From an uncultured Eubacteriales bacterium (lineage in GTDB: Bacteria; Bacillota; Clostridia; Peptostreptococcales; Anaerovoracaceae), in contig URWB01000134.1 of the NCBI GenBank assembly GCA_900551415.1, positions 1 to 5,696 on the forward strand: DNA of 5,696 nucleotides, given 5' to 3'. The notes under the pieces are model-generated. The model was not told where the DNA came from. It ran no database searches and saw only the letters and a list, made by a program, of their open reading frames with translations. The translations under genes and the position numbers were made by a program. Of the stretch, positions 3,934-5,696 are shown piece after piece (the first letter of the stretch is position 1; every line of letters begins with the position of its first letter).

Positions 3934-5696
3934 CTATACGCGCTCCACCTGAATGCCGGTCTTGTGTCCGTTCAGGTCATACGTATTCTCGCATGCGCCG
4001 TCCTTGAGCTCGACTGCCAGTGTTTCGCTCTTGATATAGTCCGCGTGTTTCGCCACAGCCGCCTTGACTGCGTCGTCCGCGTCCAAGGTAATCACGATCT
4101 GATCCATCATCTCGTAATCTGCCTGCTTGCGCAGCTGCTGTACCTTGGAGATCAATTCTCTTGCCAGTCCTTCATCAATCAGCTCCGGTGTCAGCGTCGT
4201 GTCAAGAATGGTGAAAATATTGTTTTCCATCGCGACCGCAAAGCCTTCCTTCGCGGTAATGCGAATGTCTAAGAATTCCTTTGTGATCTCAAATTCCTCG
4301 CCATCCAAGCTCATCACAGTCTTTCCCTCTGCCTCAATGCTTGCGATGAAGGAAGCAGGTTCTTCCTTGCCGAGCGCTGCCGCAAAAACTTTGATCTTGC
4401 TGCCCAGCACCGGACCTGCCGTCTTGAAGTTCGGCTTCAGAGAGAAGTTCATATACTGGTCAAGGTTCTGTTCAAAGACTACCTTCTTGACGTTCAGTTC
4501 TTCCATGATCAGCGGTACCAGATCGCCGATCAGCGCTTCGTACTTGCCGTCTACCAAAACCTCCGAAAGCGGCTGTCTTACCTTGATTCTTTCCTTTTCA
4601 CGCGTACCGCGGCCAAGTCCTACCAGGGCTCTGACGATATCCATACGTTCTTCCACGCCCTTGTCTACCAGTGACATATCGGCCTTCGGGAAGAATGCAA
4701 CGTGAACGGTATCCTCACCGGTCAGATCGGTATAGATCTCGTCCGCGATGAATGGCGCGATCGGCGCAATCAGCTTCGCGACGCCAACCAGAATTTCGTA
4801 AGTCGTGGCGTAAACGCTCTTCTTATCTTCCGTCAGTTCTTCTGCGTAGAATCTGCGACGCGCGCGGCGGATATACCAGTTGGACAGATCTTCCGCCACA
4901 AAGTCTGTGATGGCTCTGACGGTTCTCATGTGATCATACTGATCCATGTATTCTGTCACATCGTGAATCAGCTGATTGTATTTGCTGAGGATCCAGCGAT
5001 CCAGCTCCGGTCTCTTCGCGTAATCGACCGTAAAGCTTCTCGGATCGATATTGTCCTGATTCGCGTAAAGCACGAAGAAATTATATACATTTCTTAAGGT
5101 TCCGAAGAATTTGCTGACGATATCTTTCAAACCTTCTTCATCGAACTTGGTCGGTGTCCATGCCGGAGAAACATAGAGCAAATACCATCTGGTCGCGTCC
5201 GCGCCGTATTTGTCGAGCATCTCGAACGGAGATACGGTATTTCCCTTATGTTTGGACATTTTCTTGCCCTCTTTGTCGAGGATCAGGTCGTTGACCAGTA
5301 CGTTCTTATACGGCGCGCAGCCCTTGACGATCGTGGAGACCGCCATCAGTGAATAGAACCAGCCTCTGGTCTGGTCGATCCCCTCGCAGATGAAGTCCGC
5401 CGGGAAGAGCTGATCGAAGTCCTCGGTGTGTTCAAACGGATAATGCCACTGCGCGAACGGCATGGAGCCGGAGTCAAACCAGCAGTCCATGACCTCCGGA
5501 ATTCTGTGCATCGGTTTGCCGCATTCCGGACAGGTCAAGGTCACATCATCCACGTACGGTCTGTGCAGTTCGATTGATTCGTCGATGCTCTCGTTCGCAA
5601 GCTCCACCAGCTCCTTACGGGAACCGACACAGTGCAGATGACCGCATTCGCATCTCCAGATCGGAATCGGGGTTCCCCAGTATCTGGAACGGGAAA
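3934..5696 (-). CDS. ileS: Isoleucyl-tRNA synthetase, C-terminal part (5' end beyond window)
   Basis: 586 codons of a class I synthetase that charges tRNA-Ile; the N-terminal Rossmann half with HIGH and most of the CP1 editing domain lie outside the window. Visible residues begin SRSRYWGTPIPIW, the conserved segment after CP1. Next come two cysteine knuckles (CECGHLHC, CPECG) likely binding zinc, then MDCWFDSGSMP and GIDQTRGWFYSL. KMSKH (fragment residues 145-149, bases 5248-5262) is the ATP-binding KMSKS-loop variant. The anticodon-binding helical domain (about 230-325; LDRWILSKYN, LSNWYIRRARRRFY) follows, and then a C-terminal region with ARELISKVQQLRKQADYE, typical of the eukaryote-like IleRS branch (DUF5915-like). 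It ends VERV without the C-terminal Cys4 zinc finger of E. coli-type IleRS, supporting that branch. Any T-box leader would be upstream, unseen. The frame continues past the internal GTG at 5605-5607, so that is not the start. Confidence 0.97.
   Translation of the reverse strand, partial: SRSRYWGTPIPIWRCECGHLHCVGSRKELVELANESIDESIELHRPYVDDVTLTCPECGKPMHRIPEVMDCWFDSGSMPFAQWHYPFEHTEDFDQLFPADFICEGIDQTRGWFYSLMAVSTIVKGCAPYKNVLVNDLILDKEGKKMSKHKGNTVSPFEMLDKYGADATRWYLLYVSPAWTPTKFDEEGLKDIVSKFFGTLRNVYNFFVLYANQDNIDPRSFTVDYAKRPELDRWILSKYNQLIHDVTEYMDQYDHMRTVRAITDFVAEDLSNWYIRRARRRFYAEELTEDKKSVYATTYEILVGVAKLIAPIAPFIADEIYTDLTGEDTVHVAFFPKADMSLVDKGVEERMDIVRALVGLGRGTREKERIKVRQPLSEVLVDGKYEALIGDLVPLIMEELNVKKVVFEQNLDQYMNFSLKPNFKTAGPVLGSKIKVFAAALGKEEPASFIASIEAEGKTVMSLDGEEFEITKEFLDIRITAKEGFAVAMENNIFTILDTTLTPELIDEGLARELISKVQQLRKQADYEMMDQIVITLDADDAVKAAVAKHADYIKSETLAVELKDGACENTYDLNGHKTGIQVERV

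Noticed and set aside
1..5696. CRISPR array, insertion sequence, tRNA or rRNA genes
   Set aside because: I saw no regularly spaced repeats, no transposase motifs or paired terminal repeats, and no tRNA-like or rRNA-like sequence on either strand.

Overview
The window looks like chromosomal DNA of an anaerobic, low-oxygen-adapted Firmicute of the class Clostridia, probably a gut lineage. The reasons are a classical rubrerythrin, an IleRS of the form common in clostridia, a TatD-associated-type radical SAM protein, a small zinc-ribbon membrane protein of clostridial style, and strong AGGAGG-type ribosome binding sites. Base composition is near 50% GC except for the first 90 bases, which are about 33% GC. 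Every supported gene lies on the minus strand, so transcription runs from the right edge (5696) to the left edge (1).

Layout in order of transcription: (1) the C-terminal 586 codons of isoleucyl-tRNA synthetase (ileS, 3934-5696), closed by a strong intrinsic terminator (3858-3894). (2) A good sigma-A-type promoter (3769-3797). It is followed at once by the decapitated, frameshifted remains of an MTA/SAH nucleosidase gene (mtnN, 3594-3757). The mtnN stop codon overlaps the start of a gene for a two-helix membrane protein with a C-terminal zinc ribbon (3148-3597). (3) A GNAT acetyltransferase (2609-3127) and rlmN (1533-2588) follow with 20-base gaps, so (2) and (3) look like one operon. (4) Rubrerythrin (910-1443), probably with its own weak promoter, closed by an intrinsic terminator (817-855). 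(5) A small radical SAM protein (92-706) with a near-perfect Shine-Dalgarno. (6) A short AT-rich edge segment with an unrecognised open frame.

Most content is housekeeping or oxidative-stress function: tRNA charging, 23S rRNA A2503 methylation, peroxide detoxification. One link joins several genes. RlmN and the small radical SAM protein consume S-adenosylmethionine and yield S-adenosylhomocysteine or 5'-deoxyadenosine, which MtnN-type nucleosidases clear. The local nucleosidase copy is broken, so the cell presumably has another.

I see no clear new defence, mobile or biosynthetic system. The best leads are the mtnN remnant, whose frame break falls exactly on a dnaX-type A AAA AAG heptamer, the composition break at the left edge just where the radical SAM gene ends, and the uncharacterised radical SAM and zinc-ribbon proteins.
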